The notes under the pieces were generated by a model. That model saw only the letters and a list, made by a program, of their open reading frames with translations, did not search any database and had not been told where the DNA came from. Made by a program: the position numbers and the translations under genes. 64,000 bases of DNA from Nitrosomonadales bacterium (GTDB taxonomy: Bacteria > Pseudomonadota > Gammaproteobacteria > Burkholderiales > Gallionellaceae): NCBI GenBank assembly GCA_025408405.1, contig JANYJE010000066.1:1-64000 (forward strand), in the 5' to 3' direction. Shown here in pieces: positions 8,523-18,364 of this stretch (within the stretch, counting starts at the first letter, position 1; each line of letters begins with the position of its first letter).

Positions 8523-11183
8523 ATGGAAAACTTACCCGATTACGATCCGCAGGAAACCCAGGAGTGGCTGGATGCACTCGCATCCGTGCTGGAGAACGAG
8601 GGAGCCGAACGCGCGCACTACCTGATCTGCCAGCTGATCCAGAAGGCACGCTTGGGCGGTACGGATATGCCGATGAGCGCGACCACGCCCTATCTCAACA
8701 CCATTCCGCTCGACCGCGAACAACATTCCACCGGCAACCAGGAACTGGAACACCGCATCCGCGCTTTGACGCGCTGGAACGCGATGGCCATCATCCTGAA
8801 CGCCAACAAGGAATCGTCCGAACTGGGCGGCCACATCGCCAGCTTCGCCTCGGCTGCCACGCTGTATGACGTGGGTTTCAACCACTTCTTCCATGGCAAG
8901 ACCGACACGCACGGTGGCGACCTGCTGTACATCCAGGGACACTCGGCCCCCGGCATCTATGCCCGCGCTTACCTCGAAGGCCGCCTGTCCGAAGAACAGC
9001 TGCGCAAATTCCGCCAGGAAGTAGATGGCGACGGCCTCTCCTCCTATCCGCACCCCTGGCTGATGCCCAATTTCTGGCAGTTCCCCACCGTGTCCATGGG
9101 CTTAGGCCCGCTGATGGCGATTTACCAGGCGCGCTTCATGCGTTACCTCGAGCATCGCAGCCTGATCAAGACCGAAGAGCGCAAGGTATGGGCCTTCCTC
9201 GGCGACGGCGAAACCGACGAACCGGAATCGCTGGGCGCCATTTCCATGGCCGGACGCGAAAAGCTGGACAACCTGATTTTCGTGGTCAACTGCAACCTGC
9301 AGCGCCTGGACGGCCCGGTGCGCGGCAACGGCAAGATCATCCAGGAACTGGAAGGCGTGTTCCGTGGCGCCGGCTGGAATGTGATCAAGGTGGTCTGGGG
9401 CCGCTGGTGGGATCGCCTGCTGGCCAAGGACAAGACCGGCCTGCTGCTGAAGCGTATGGAAGAAGTGGTGGACGGCGAATACCAGACCTACAAATCCAGG
9501 GATGGTGCCTACGTGCGCCAGCACTTCTTCGGCAAATATCCCGAGCTGCTGGAGCTGGTATCCGACATGTCGGACGACGAGATCTGGCGCCTCAACCGCG
9601 GCGGCCACGACCCGTTCAAGGTATTCGCCGCCTATGCCGCCGCCGTGAAGCACCAAGGTCAACCGACCGTGATCCTGGCCAAGACCGTCAAGGGCTACGG
9701 TATGGGCGAGGCCGGCGAAGCGCAGAACCCGACGCATCAGCAAAAGAAGATGGGCGAGGATGCGCTGCGCCAATTCCGCGATCGCTTCAACATTCCGGTA
9801 AGCGACGAACAGCTGCCCAAGCTGCCCTTCGTACGCCCGGCAGAAGACAGCCAGGAGATGCAGTATCTGCGCGAGCGCGGCCGCGCCATGGGCAATCTGC
9901 CCGAGCGCAAGCCGGTCACTGCAGCGCTGCAAATTCCCGGTCTGGATGCCTTCGACGCGCTGCTCAAGGGCACCGACGACCGCGAAATTTCCACCACCAT
10001 GGCCTTCGTGCGCATGCTTGGCATACTGGTCAAGGACAAGAATATCGGCAAGCAGGTCGTGCCCATCGTGCCGGACGAATCGCGCACCTTCGGTATGGAA
10101 GGCATGTTCCGCCAGCTTGGCATCTTCTCCCAGGTGGGCCAGTTGTACACCCCGCAGGACGCTGACCAGCTGATGTTCTACAAGGAGGACAAGACCGGCC
10201 AGATCCTGCAGGAAGGCATCAACGAGCCGGGTGCGATGGCCGACTGGATCGCCGCCGCGACTTCCTACGCCAACCATGGCGTGACCATGCTGCCGTTCTA
10301 TATTTACTACTCCATGTTCGGCTTCCAGCGCATTGGCGACCTGGCCTGGGCTGCAGGCGACATGCGTGCACGCGGTTTCATGGTAGGCGGTACCGCCGGC
10401 CGCACCACGCTCAACGGCGAAGGCCTGCAACACCAGGATGGCCACAGCCACCTGCAGGCCGGGCTGATCCCCAACTGCGTGTCCTACGACCCGACCTTTG
10501 CCTATGAGCTGGCTGTGATCGTGCAGGACGGCATGCGCCGCATGCATCAGGAACAGGAAGACGTGTTCTATTACCTCACCGTGATGAACGAGAACTACAC
10601 CCATCCCGCCATGCCGAAAGGTGCGGAAGCGGGCATCATCAAGGGCATGTATCTGTTCAGCGAAGGCAAGGCCAAGGGTGCCAAAGCCCCGCGCGTACAA
10701 CTCTTGGGCAGCGGCACCATCCTGCGCGAATCGATTGCGGCAGCCGAGCTGCTGGAGAAGGATTTCGGCATCGCTGCCGACATCTGGAGCGTGACCAGCT
10801 TTAACGAGCTGCGCCGCGACGGCCTCGATGCCGAGCGTTGGAACATGCTGCATCCGGAAGCCAAGCCACGCGCCAGCTATGTCGAACAATGCCTGGCCAA
10901 GCGCAGCGGCCCCGTGATCGCTTCGACCGACTATATCAAATCGTTTGCCGACCAGATTCGCGCCTTTGTGCCGCAGAAATTCAAGGTGCTGGGCACAGAC
11001 GGTTTCGGCCGCTCGGACACACGCAAGAAACTGCGCGGCTTCTTCGAGGTGGATCGTTACTACATCACCATTGCCGCATTGAAGGCACTGGCCGAGGAAG
11101 GCACGATTGCCGCCAGCGAAGTCAGCCGCGCAATCAAGCTGTACAAGATCAATCCAGACAAACCCAATCCAACGACAGTTTGA
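8523..11183 (+). CDS. aceE: Pyruvate dehydrogenase E1 component, homodimeric type
   Basis: Thiamine-diphosphate enzyme that decarboxylates pyruvate and acetylates the lipoyl arm of E2. At 886 aa it is the single-chain E1 of proteobacteria. The ThDP/Mg motif [13 protein letters not shown] lies near residue 228, and the substrate and catalytic region around [15 protein letters not shown] and the glutamate-containing domain [17 protein letters not shown] follow. A GAGAGAG ribosome site precedes the ATG. aceF begins 17 bp downstream, so the two are one operon. A 595-aa antisense ORF is a shadow. Confidence 0.98.
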   Translation: MENLPDYDPQETQEWLDALASVLENEGAERAHYLICQLIQKARLGGTDMPMSATTPYLNTIPLDREQHSTGNQELEHRIRALTRWNAMAIILNANKESSELGGHIASFASAATLYDVGFNHFFHGKTDTHGGDLLYIQGHSAPGIYARAYLEGRLSEEQLRKFRQEVDGDGLSSYPHPWLMPNFWQFPTVSMGLGPLMAIYQARFMRYLEHRSLIKTEERKVWAFLGDGETDEPESLGAISMAGREKLDNLIFVVNCNLQRLDGPVRGNGKIIQELEGVFRGAGWNVIKVVWGRWWDRLLAKDKTGLLLKRMEEVVDGEYQTYKSRDGAYVRQHFFGKYPELLELVSDMSDDEIWRLNRGGHDPFKVFAAYAAAVKHQGQPTVILAKTVKGYGMGEAGEAQNPTHQQKKMGEDALRQFRDRFNIPVSDEQLPKLPFVRPAEDSQEMQYLRERGRAMGNLPERKPVTAALQIPGLDAFDALLKGTDDREISTTMAFVRMLGILVKDKNIGKQVVPIVPDESRTFGMEGMFRQLGIFSQVGQLYTPQDADQLMFYKEDKTGQILQEGINEPGAMADWIAAATSYANHGVTMLPFYIYYSMFGFQRIGDLAWAAGDMRARGFMVGGTAGRTTLNGEGLQHQDGHSHLQAGLIPNCVSYDPTFAYELAVIVQDGMRRMHQEQEDVFYYLTVMNENYTHPAMPKGAEAGIIKGMYLFSEGKAKGAKAPRVQLLGSGTILRESIAAAELLEKDFGIAADIWSVTSFNELRRDGLDAERWNMLHPEAKPRASYVEQCLAKRSGPVIASTDYIKSFADQIRAFVPQKFKVLGTDGFGRSDTRKKLRGFFEVDRYYITIAALKALAEEGTIAASEVSRAIKLYKINPDKPNPTTV

Positions 11184-11200
11184 TCGGACGGGAGAACCAC

Positions 11201-12484
11201 ATGGCAGAAATTAAGCAAATCCTGGTGCCGGACATCGGCAATTACAAAGATGTGCCGGTGATCGAAGTGATGGTCAAGGCGGGCGACACAGTCAGCGCCG
11301 AGCAATCGCTGCTGACGCTGGAAACCGACAAGGCCACGATGGATGTGCCAACGCCGGTTGCCGGCGTGGTGAAAGAAGTAAAGATCAAGGTGGGCGACAA
11401 GGTCTCCGAAGGCAAATTGATCGTGGTGATAGAAGCCAGTGGCAGCAGTGCAGCAGCACCTGCCAGCGCAGCGGCAGCTCCGGCCAAGGCCGCTCCCGCC
11501 GCCGTGACCAACGCGGCCGCTGCTCCAGCACCAGCGCCAGTCCTTGCTGCACCGCTAACCAGCGCCTCTTCCGCCGGCAAATCGCACGCCAGCCCTTCCA
11601 TCCGCCGCTTTGCGCGCGAGCTCGGTGTCGATCTGACACAGGTCAAAGGCAGCAGCCCGAAGGGCCGCATCAACAAGGACGACGTGCAGAATTTCGTCAA
11701 GCAGGCACTGTCGCAGCCACGTGGCGGCGCTGCCGGAGGCAGCGGCATGCAGGTACTGGCAATGCCGGTGATCGACTTCGCCAAATTCGGCGCAGTGGAA
11801 AGCAGGCCGCTGTCGCGCATCAAAAAAATTTCCGGCGCCAACCTGCACCGCAACTGGGTCACTATCCCGCACATCACCCAGTTTGACGAAGCCGACATCA
11901 GCGAGATGGAAGCCTTCCGCAAGCAGATCGGCGTGGAGTATGCCAAGCAGAACATCAAGATCACCCCGCTGGCGTTCATGCTCAAGGCGGCTGCGGCTGC
12001 GCTGCAGGAATTCCCCGATTTCAACGCTTCGCTGGATGCCAGCGGCGAAAATCTGGTGCTGAAAAAATATATCCACATCGGCGTGGCGGTGGATACGCCC
12101 AATGGCCTGATGGTGCCGGTGCTGCGCGACGTGGATAAAAAAGGCCTCGTGCAATTGGCCAAGGAGCTGGGAGAAATCAGCGCCAAGGCACGCGAGCTGA
12201 AGATCACTGCCGCCGACATGCAGGGCGGCTGCTTCACCATTTCCAGCCTCGGCGGCATCGGCGGCACGGCTTTCACGCCCATCATCAACGCCCCTGAAGT
12301 CGCCATCCTGGGCGTGTCCAAGGCCAGCATGAAGCCGGTGTATCAGGACGGCGCATTTGTGCCGCGCCTGATGCTGCCGTTGTCTCTGTCTTATGACCAC
12401 CGCGTGATCGACGGCGCCGCGGCTGCGCGCTTCACCACCTACCTGGCACAGGTGCTGGCCGATATCCGCCGCCTCGCCCTGTAA
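11201..12484 (+). CDS. aceF: Pyruvate dehydrogenase E2, dihydrolipoyllysine acetyltransferase
   Basis: Core of the pyruvate dehydrogenase complex; transfers acetyl from lipoate to CoA. The ORF track begins upstream inside aceE, but GGGAG then ATG at 11201 is the real start (427 aa). There is one lipoyl domain with the lipoylated lysine in [10 protein letters not shown] (K44), an Ala/Pro hinge at about residues 85-125, a peripheral subunit-binding domain ([15 protein letters not shown], about 130), and a catalytic domain ending with the active-site [10 protein letters not shown]3 (lpd) is not immediately downstream, unlike in many operons; nadD follows after 3 bp. Confidence 0.98.
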   Translation: MAEIKQILVPDIGNYKDVPVIEVMVKAGDTVSAEQSLLTLETDKATMDVPTPVAGVVKEVKIKVGDKVSEGKLIVVIEASGSSAAAPASAAAAPAKAAPAAVTNAAAAPAPAPVLAAPLTSASSAGKSHASPSIRRFARELGVDLTQVKGSSPKGRINKDDVQNFVKQALSQPRGGAAGGSGMQVLAMPVIDFAKFGAVESRPLSRIKKISGANLHRNWVTIPHITQFDEADISEMEAFRKQIGVEYAKQNIKITPLAFMLKAAAAALQEFPDFNASLDASGENLVLKKYIHIGVAVDTPNGLMVPVLRDVDKKGLVQLAKELGEISAKARELKITAADMQGGCFTISSLGGIGGTAFTPIINAPEVAILGVSKASMKPVYQDGAFVPRLMLPLSLSYDHRVIDGAAAARFTTYLAQVLADIRRLAL

Positions 12485-12487
12485 TAC

Positions 12488-13150
12488 GTGAGCAGCGCGC
12501 CAGTCGGCATCTTCGGCGGTACCTTTGACCCGATCCACCACGGGCACTTGCGTCTCGCCCAGGAAGCGCTGGAGCAATGCCGTCTGCGTGAGGTGCGCTT
12601 CATACCCAGCGGCACGCCGCCGCACCGTGTCGCTCCGCTCGCGGCACCCGCGCATCGGCTGGAAATGGTGCGCCAGGCCATTCAGGGACAAACCGGCTTT
12701 GTACTGGACGAACGCGAAGCGGGCCGCACCGATCCCTGCTACAGCGTGGATACGTTAAGCGCGCTGCGCGCCGAACTGGGCCAAGATACTCCGCTGTGCC
12801 TGCTGATCGGCAGCGACGCGTTTTTGCAGCTGCACACCTGGCACCAGTGGCAGCGCCTGTTTGAACTGGCTCACATCGTCGTCATGCAGCGCCCGGGCAA
12901 GCCGGTTGGCAACGCCATGGCCCAGGCCGACACCGGGCTGCTGGCACAATACCAGGCGCGCCTCGCCCCCGCTCCCACCCTGCTGCACGAGGCTGCGAGC
13001 GGTGCGATAGTCGTGCTGGACATGCTGTTGCTGGACATTTCCGCCACCGACATCCGCAGCCGCTGCGCGCAGAAAAAAAGCCTGCGCTATCTTTTGCCGG
13101 ATTCGGTCAACCAATATATTCAAGTCAATCAACTGTACACAACATGCTAA
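12488..13150 (+). CDS. nadD: Nicotinate-nucleotide adenylyltransferase
   Basis: Makes deamido-NAD from nicotinate mononucleotide and ATP. A GTG start at 12488, three bases after the aceF stop, gives 220 aa. The nucleotidyltransferase motif GGTFDPIHHGHLRLA is at about residue 9 and the second motif appears as LLDISATDIRSRC (about residue 180, usually ISSTxIR). Its last seven bases overlap the start of rsfS (ATGCTAA), implying translational coupling. The pair nadD-rsfS-rlmH is conserved across bacteria. Confidence 0.95.
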   Translation: MSSAPVGIFGGTFDPIHHGHLRLAQEALEQCRLREVRFIPSGTPPHRVAPLAAPAHRLEMVRQAIQGQTGFVLDEREAGRTDPCYSVDTLSALRAELGQDTPLCLLIGSDAFLQLHTWHQWQRLFELAHIVVMQRPGKPVGNAMAQADTGLLAQYQARLAPAPTLLHEAASGAIVVLDMLLLDISATDIRSRCAQKKSLRYLLPDSVNQYIQVNQLYTTC

Positions 13151-13488
13151 CCATAGAAGAAAAATCCAAGGCTATCGTCGACGCGCTGGAAGACATCAAG
13201 GGCAACGACATTTCCGTGATCAATACCAGCAACAAGAGCCAGCTGTTTGACCGCATGATCATTTGCAGCGGCACCTCGAATCGCCAGACCCGCGCGCTGG
13301 CCGACAACGTCATCAAGAAAATGCAGGAGCTGGGCGTGCAGGTGTACAGCAGCGAAGGCGAGAAAAGCGGCGAATGGGTGTTGATCGACCTGGGCGAGAT
13401 TCTGGTTCACGTCATGCAGCCCGGCGTGCGCACCTATTACAACCTGGAAGAGCTGTGGGGCAAGCACCCACCCCGCCCCGCCGCCTGA
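13144..13488 (+). CDS. rsfS: Ribosomal silencing factor RsfS
   Basis: Binds ribosomal protein L14 on the large subunit and blocks subunit joining when nutrients are short. At 114 aa it is the typical single RsfS/Iojap domain, with the conserved DRMIICSGTSNRQTRALAD and the C-terminal GEWVLIDLGEILVHVMQP. It overlaps nadD by 7 bp and is followed by rlmH after 50 bp. Confidence 0.96.
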   Translation: MLTIEEKSKAIVDALEDIKGNDISVINTSNKSQLFDRMIICSGTSNRQTRALADNVIKKMQELGVQVYSSEGEKSGEWVLIDLGEILVHVMQPGVRTYYNLEELWGKHPPRPAA

Positions 13489-13538
13489 TGCCAGCCTCAC
13501 TGCATCGCTGACACCGGCATGATTCGGCAGGATCGACC

Positions 13539-14009
13539 ATGAAGCTGCTTATCCTGGCTGTCGGCCACAAGATGCCGGAGTGGGTCAGCAGCGGCTTCAA
13601 CGAATACTCCAAGCGCATGCCGCGCGAGGCCAAGATCGAGCTGGTGGAAATCAAGCCCGAGCCGCGCACCACCGGCAAGACCGTGACGCAGATCATGGAA
13701 GCCGAGGCCCAGCGCATCCGCGCCGCCCTGCCCCGCGACGTATTGCGCATCGTGCTGGATGAGCGCGGCACCCACCTCACCACCAAGCAGTTGACCCAGC
13801 ACATGCAGGACTGGTTGCGCGGCGGCCGCGACGTGGCATTCATCATCGGCGGCGCCGATGGTCTGCACGAATCCGTACGCGACAGCGCCAACCTGCTGCT
13901 GGCCCTGTCCGCCATGGTGCTGCCGCATGGCATGGTGCGCGTGTTGCTGGCCGAACAGCTGTATCGTGCACACAGCCTGTTGCATAACCACCCTTATCAC
14001 CGCGAGTAG
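13539..14009 (+). CDS. rlmH: 23S rRNA pseudouridine-1915 N3-methyltransferase
   Basis: SPOUT methyltransferase that modifies pseudouridine 1915 of 23S rRNA in the assembled ribosome. The 156-aa length is exact for the family, and the knot and SAM-binding residues [12 protein letters not shown] and [13 protein letters not shown] are present, as is the C-terminal [12 protein letters not shown]. It is the last gene before the integron array: its stop lies 3 bp from the end of a truncated cassette ORF on the other strand. Confidence 0.97.
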   Translation: MKLLILAVGHKMPEWVSSGFNEYSKRMPREAKIELVEIKPEPRTTGKTVTQIMEAEAQRIRAALPRDVLRIVLDERGTHLTTKQLTQHMQDWLRGGRDVAFIIGGADGLHESVRDSANLLLALSAMVLPHGMVRVLLAEQLYRAHSLLHNHPYHRE

Positions 14010-14011
14010 AT

Positions 14012-14179
14012 TCAATACCTGGCACACTGACGGAAGAACACATCTAGAAAAAGGATGAAAGGCAAAAAGCAAGACCAGACCCCGCGCTTTTTATAGTAGC
14101 AAGACGTGTAATCACCTCGCTGCCACTCTTGAATGGCCGCGGCCAATGCGGGTTCTTGGGCTAAACCAACTTCACTCAT
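14012..14179 (-). pseudogene. Probable stump of a tenth integron cassette gene
   Basis: A minus-strand ORF too short for the track. ATG at 14179 lies three bases beyond the R'' box of attC 14183-14241, the spacing seen at other cassette starts here. It encodes 55 residues starting MSEVGLAQEPALAAAIQEW, then changes character (CYYKKRGVW...). It stops just against the end of rlmH. There is no attC on its far side. I read it as the 5' part of a cassette gene cut off at the distal edge of the array; this is inference. Confidence 0.4.
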
Positions 14180-14182
14180 GAC

Positions 14183-14241
14183 GCCCAACGTGGAGCAAGG
14201 GGCGCGCTGAAGGCGCGTCCCGCTTGAGCGCAGGGTTGGGC
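14183..14241 (-). other. attC: attC site of the distal complete cassette
   Basis: GCCCAAC at 14183-14189 and GTTGGGC at 14235-14241 are perfect complements and match the R'' (RYYYAAC) and R' (GTTRRRY) core sites. Between them is an imperfect palindrome (GGGGCGCGC, GGCGCGTCCC). 59 bp long, 7 bp from the stop of the cassette gene at 14249. Confidence 0.85.
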
Positions 14242-14248
14242 ATACGAC

Positions 14249-14833
14249 TCAATCTGAAAGCCATAAATGCACCCAACGCTTCCCAGTGAAGTAGAACGCT
14301 ACACCTGATGATTCGATTGTTCCCGCGACAAAGCCAGAATGGCTTGCTTTGTATCGACGCACTCGACCAGGGTCGGGCGTGTATTCCGATGGTGCATCAT
14401 CAGTATCAAACAAATCTTGATATGAACCACTCTTAATTCTTTCAACGTAAGATCGACCCGGCCCCTCATTTCCGAAATCATACAAATTTGAGACATCCCA
14501 TGCCTTGCCGGATACATGGCGAGCAGCGATAAGTATTGTGTGCTTCCCTTCGGTGAGAAAGAACGCAAAATCAGAGAACCTGTCTCCATCTACATCCGCA
14601 GATGCCACAGCCAGACATGGGTTTCCGTGGTTTTCCTTCTTGTGTTGATCAACACTTTCCTTGTAGTAATCAGAAACCCGCGCTAGGCGATATTTAGGGA
14701 ATTTATTCGGCAGAATTTCCCGTAAGGAGGCTGGTAATTGGGCTTCACAAGGTTCGAGAGAGGGTGACTGTGCATATGCGCCAGCGCAAGCAAGCAGATA
14801 GATGAACAGGGTGGTGCACTTAAGAATCTTCAT
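14249..14833 (-). CDS. Cassette gene: hypothetical secreted protein
   Basis: The ORF track start at 14899 runs into the neighbouring IS; ATG 14833 (MKILKCTTLFIYLLACAGAYA) gives a clean signal peptide and a mature protein ending near 194 aa. The start is six bases from the attC R'' box, typical for a cassette. No domain recognised; the middle region ASADVDGDRFSDFAFFLTEG resembles a D-x-D-x-D loop as in FG-GAP or calcium-binding repeats, so a surface or periplasmic protein is possible. Visibly richer in A+T than rlmH. Confidence 0.75.
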   Translation of the reverse strand: MKILKCTTLFIYLLACAGAYAQSPSLEPCEAQLPASLREILPNKFPKYRLARVSDYYKESVDQHKKENHGNPCLAVASADVDGDRFSDFAFFLTEGKHTILIAARHVSGKAWDVSNLYDFGNEGPGRSYVERIKSGSYQDLFDTDDAPSEYTPDPGRVRRYKASHSGFVAGTIESSGVAFYFTGKRWVHLWLSD

Positions 14834-14846
14834 TTGTGTGCCTAAC

Positions 14847-16663
14847 GAGGTTGTAGAAAAAGTCTCAACATAAACGCATCGTGCCGTGAACCAAGCCAAA
14901 TATCAAGGTCGAATACAGGGACGATATTTCGGAGAAGAACATGGCTCGTTACAAACACATCGACACCAGCCCTCGCTTTCTCGCGGTGGATCTTCAACAG
15001 CAACTTCTGCCCGGCACCTTTGAGCACGCATTGAACCACCTGCTCGACAATGCGCTTGATCTCACTGGCTTTGATACCCGCTTTAACAATGACCTAACCG
15101 GAGCGGCGGCATATCCGCCAGCCATGCTGCTCAAAATCGTCCTGTTCGCCTACAGCCAAGGCATCGTCAGCAGCCGCGCCATCGAGCGGGCATGTAGAGA
15201 GCACATCACCTTCATCGCGTTATCGGGCGACACCTGCCCGCACTTCACCACCCTCGCCAACTTCGTCGGCACCTTGGGCGACGACATCGCCCGTGTATTC
15301 AGCCAGGTGCTGTACATCTGCGACCGCCGGGGATTGATTGGGCGCGAGATGTTTGCCATTGACGGGGTGAAGCTGCCCAGCAACGCCTCCAAGGCCCGGA
15401 GCGGCACCCGGGCTGATTTCGAACGTCAGGCGGACAAACTCGAAGCGGCAGCGCGCATCATGCTCGAACGCCATCGCGAAGAAGATCATCGCGCCGTCGA
15501 ACCCGACCTGCGCGCCAAAGAACTGCAACGCGTCGAGCGCCTGCAACAAGAGTCCGCACAAATGCGTAAGTGGCTGACCGCGCATTCGGAAGAGCGCAAA
15601 GGCAGCAAGGGAGCGATCCGCAAGAGCAACCGCACCGATAATGAATCCGCCAAAATGGCAACCAGCAAAGGCGTCATCCAGGGCTACACCGGCGTTGCCG
15701 CCGTCGATGCAAAACACCAGATCATCGTCGAAGCCCAGGCGCACGGCACCGGCAGCGAGCAGGAGCTGCTCATCCCCGTGGTCAAGGCGATGGAAGAATC
15801 GCTGGCAGACGACACGCTCATCACTGCCGATGCGGGTTACCACAGTGAGGCCAACCTCAAAGAGCTGGCGGCGATGGAAATCAACGCGCTGATTGCCGAC
15901 AACAACATGCGCAGCCGTGACGAACGCTTTGCCGGACAGGGCAAATACAAATCACTACCCGATCCGATTCACGACAAGGGCGGAAAACCGAAACAGGCCG
16001 CGCGCTACCAACCCCACGATTTCGACTACGACCCGGCAGCAAAGACCTGCATCTGCCCTGCGGGCAAGGCGCTCTACGGCAACGGCAGCGACTGCACGAT
16101 CAATGGCTATGCGGCGGTGAAGTTCCAGGGCGCGCAACGGGATTGCGTACCGTGCATGCAGCGCGACCGATGCTTGCTCAAACCGGACAAAACCAAAGTG
16201 CGACAGGTTGCGTTCTTCCAGGGTAAAGCGGGACACGAGAGCTACACCGACCAGATGAAGCGACGCATAGACAGCCCCGAGGGGCGGGCGCGCTACGGCC
16301 AGCGCTTCGCCACGGTGGAGCCGGTGTTCGGCAACCTGCGCCACAACAAGCGGCTGAACCGCTTCACGTTGCGGGGACGCAAGAAAGTCGATGCGCAATG
16401 GAAACTGTACTGCCTGGTGCACAACATCGAGAAGCTGGCACATCATGGGTATGCACTAAAAGTAGGCAATCCACTATCCTGCAAGCTGGATGTGGAATTG
16501 TCACCCCAGTAGGAAGTGAGTATAGGGGCAATACGACTGTGTTGATGCGCGGCCATCGAAAAATCATTTTCTGAAAGAAAAATGGAAAGCAAAAAAACGC
16601 GGGACTCACCGCGCTTTTTTATGTGCCCGATTTCTTGAAAAAAAGGGGTTTTTCTACAGCTTC
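14847..16663 (+). mobile_element. Complete IS1182-family insertion sequence inside an attC site
   Basis: 1817 bp. Terminal inverted repeats are GAGGTTGTAGAAAAAG on the left and GAAGCTGTAGAAAAAC on the right (reverse complement), 16 bp with three mismatches. The element is flanked by AAC on both sides (14844-14846 and 16664-16666), compatible with a 3-bp target duplication. The left flank is GCCTAAC, an attC R'' box, and the right flank continues the attC of the cassette gene at 16741. It carries one intact transposase gene and a hairpin with a T run near 16600 that may terminate it. Confidence 0.88.
14941..16512 (+). CDS. Transposase, IS1182 family
   Basis: 523-aa DDE transposase. The N-terminal third has the helical DUF772-type domain (YPPAMLLKIVLFAYSQGIVSSR). 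The catalytic domain shows MFAIDGVKLPSN (first Asp, about residue 141), a charged insertion at about 160-235, TLITADAGYHSE (second Asp, about 300), and YGQRFATVEPVFGNLRHNK (Glu, about 460). A cysteine cluster (CICPAGKALY, CVPCMQRDRCL) lies before the last motif, as usual in this family. The reading frame is intact, so the element may still be active. Confidence 0.93.
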   Translation: MARYKHIDTSPRFLAVDLQQQLLPGTFEHALNHLLDNALDLTGFDTRFNNDLTGAAAYPPAMLLKIVLFAYSQGIVSSRAIERACREHITFIALSGDTCPHFTTLANFVGTLGDDIARVFSQVLYICDRRGLIGREMFAIDGVKLPSNASKARSGTRADFERQADKLEAAARIMLERHREEDHRAVEPDLRAKELQRVERLQQESAQMRKWLTAHSEERKGSKGAIRKSNRTDNESAKMATSKGVIQGYTGVAAVDAKHQIIVEAQAHGTGSEQELLIPVVKAMEESLADDTLITADAGYHSEANLKELAAMEINALIADNNMRSRDERFAGQGKYKSLPDPIHDKGGKPKQAARYQPHDFDYDPAAKTCICPAGKALYGNGSDCTINGYAAVKFQGAQRDCVPCMQRDRCLLKPDKTKVRQVAFFQGKAGHESYTDQMKRRIDSPEGRARYGQRFATVEPVFGNLRHNKRLNRFTLRGRKKVDAQWKLYCLVHNIEKLAHHGYALKVGNPLSCKLDVELSPQ

Positions 16664-16746
16664 AACGTAGAGCTAACCGGCGCTGCGCGGCTTTATCGCG
16701 CAGCGTCCAGCGACTGAAAGGAGCGAGGTTGAGCGCCGGGTTATGC
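16664..16746 (-). other. attC: attC site split by the IS1182 element (larger part)
   Basis: The R'' box GCCTAAC is at 14840-14846, on the far side of the IS. The larger part runs from AACGTAGAGC to R' GTTATGC at 16740-16746, with the palindromic centre GCTGCGCGGC / GCGCAGCG. Removing the IS and one AAC restores an ordinary attC of about 87 bp. The stop codon of the cassette gene lies within R'. Confidence 0.78.
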
Positions 16747-17106
16747 CTTTGGTTCGTCATCTATGTATGGCTGCAATGGAAGTGCAACAGGAATGCTGAA
16801 CTTGATTTTGTTCATTGATTGTCGATTTTCTTTGCTCTCGCCAGTAGACCCGAGATTAAACATACCGGTTACTACGCCAATTCCCCCTTTCGTACCTGTC
16901 GTTTCTTGCGCCTCAACAGATATATCGAAGTCTACGAAAATGACAGGCAATTGATCGTTTGTTCTGCCGTAAAGTGATTTTGGATCGTTGAGATTGCGTA
17001 CATGAGGACTTACGCGGCCACCAGAAGCCTGAACTTTTTCTTGGGCCTCAACGACTCCACCAATCAGTTGAGAAAGGGTTTCTGAGATGAAGTCCTTTAG
17101 TTGCAT
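16741..17106 (-). CDS. Cassette gene: hypothetical protein (121 aa)
   Basis: A soluble 121-aa protein of unknown function. An N-terminal helix (MQLKDFISETLSQLIGGVVEAQ) is followed by a beta-rich part (VIFVDFDISVEAQ, KGGIGVVTGMF, NKIKFSIPVALPL). That layout reminds me of trypsin-co-occurring small domains (Trypco2), but I cannot confirm membership. A good GGGAG ribosome site precedes the ATG. The stop (TAA) is part of its attC R' box, a hallmark of a mobile cassette. Confidence 0.75.
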   Translation of the reverse strand: MQLKDFISETLSQLIGGVVEAQEKVQASGGRVSPHVRNLNDPKSLYGRTNDQLPVIFVDFDISVEAQETTGTKGGIGVVTGMFNLGSTGESKENRQSMNKIKFSIPVALPLQPYIDDEPKA

Positions 17107-17200
17107 GGTGCACTCCCTGTGATTTTATGGGCATAACGTTCAAATTGAGGGGCTGCGCGCTTTTGCGCAGGAATCTTCCCCCAATTTAATTGACACCTGA

Positions 17201-18005
17201 TTAAGCCAACTGATTTTCATACGTTGCTGGCGACACGTAGTTTAAGGACGAATGCATTCTACTGCAGTTGTAAAACGGAATATAGCTGCGCAGAACCGAG
17301 AGCATTTGGCTATCCTCATCAAATACACGCCCATGCACTACCTCCGTTTTTCATGGAGTGGAAGAAGGATTCCATGAATGCATTGTCAGTCACCTTGCCC
17401 GGACGATTCATGCTCTGGGTGATGCGCAATTGCGCTAGGCGTGCCCGGAAGGCATTGGCGTAATATTCGATACCTCGATCCGTGTGGAAGATCAGCCCCG
17501 GTGGTGGACGGCGCCTAGCCACCGCGTGATTGAGAGCACGCAAGGTCAACACGACATTCTTTTGTCGCCCGAATGCCCACCCCACAACACGCCGCGAGCA
17601 TCTGTCCATTACCACTGCCAGATAGCGGTAGATCGGCCCTACCTTGAGATACGTGATGTCGGCGACCCAAACTTGATTCGGCGCATCAGCCGGGTGTTCA
17701 TGCTGCTGGTTAGGCAGGCTACCGAAAAACTTCTTCAGGTTGGGTGAGGTATAGCGCAACGTCGCCACCCGCGCCTTGATCCCGGAGTTGCGCATAAGCT
17801 TGGCCACGCGATTCTTGCTGGCCGACACACCCAACTCATGTAACCGGCGATATACCCTGGGGCTGCCATAAGTACTGCGGCTGGCCTGATGAATTTGCCT
17901 GATCTGCCGAGCCAAGGTCTCATTCTCCTGTGAGCGCAAGCTGGGGCCACGGCTACGCCAAGCATAGAAGCCGGCACGAGTGACGCCGTACACGCGGCAC
18001 ATCAA
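17201..18005 (-). pseudogene. IS3-family transposase OrfB, frameshifted
   Basis: The ORF track gives 17319-18005 (228 aa). The rve integrase core shows WVADITYLK (first Asp), GLIFHTDRG (second Asp) and DNAFMESFFHSMK (Glu). After HSMK the frame breaks in a run of five A (near 17355). Reading one base further restores the usual end (TEVVHGRVFDED ... TYENQLA, stop at 17201). So a single inserted base, or a sequencing error, truncates the last 50 residues. In-frame codons continue upstream of 18005 (EVFEFIEANRKNNSIAL), as expected for expression through an orfA frameshift. Confidence 0.88.
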
Positions 18006-18364
18006 CGCGATGGAGTTGTTTTTCCGGTTTGCTTCGATGAACTCGAAGACTTCCGTTTTTGATCGGAAGCAAACCGGATGGCTTTTTTTAGGAGTTCGTG
18101 CTCCTCTTGAAGCACCTTGTATTTCTTCTCCAGCTCGCGCAGCCGTTTAAGCTCGGCTGTGGTTTGGTCATCCAGCTTGACACCCTGAGTCACAATCAAT
18201 CCCTCCCGCACTTGTTTGCGCCATCGTGACAGCATGAAGGGATGGATGTCCAGCGCCTCGGCAACATCCTGAATCAGGACATCGGGAAGCTCGCTCAAAC
18301 GTACTGCGGTTGCCTTGAAGTGCATGCTGTAGCGATGTACTTTGGGCGGTCTTGATTTGCCCAT
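18002..18364 (-). CDS. IS3-family transposase OrfA
   Basis: 120-aa helix-turn-helix DNA-binding subunit. The HTH lies near residues 30-55 (IQDVAEALDIHPFMLSRWRKQ), followed by a leucine-zipper-like coiled coil (LKRLRELEKKYKVLQEEHELLKKA). A run of seven A on the coding strand (18083-18089, CTAAAAAAAGC) lies where the -1 frame of orfB is open, a typical slippery site for producing the OrfAB fusion. The OrfA stop overlaps the first ATG of orfB by four bases. Confidence 0.9.
   Translation of the reverse strand: MGKSRPPKVHRYSMHFKATAVRLSELPDVLIQDVAEALDIHPFMLSRWRKQVREGLIVTQGVKLDDQTTAELKRLRELEKKYKVLQEEHELLKKAIRFASDQKRKSSSSSKQTGKTTPSR
18083..18089 (-). promoter_or_regulatory. Putative -1 programmed frameshift site (A7) in the IS3 element
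   Basis: Minus strand reads CTAAAAAAAGCC. The orfA frame is CTA AAA AAA GCC; the -1 frame continues open into orfB (KKSHPVCFRSKTEVFEF). A6-7 followed by G or C is the classic IS3-family slippery sequence. Confidence 0.6.

Noticed and set aside
9102-10889. 595-aa ORF antisense to aceE
   Set aside because: Complementary reading of a conserved gene with high third-position GC; no ribosome site or known motif.
11242-12330. 362-aa ORF antisense to aceF
   Set aside because: Low-complexity shadow of the Ala/Pro-rich E2.
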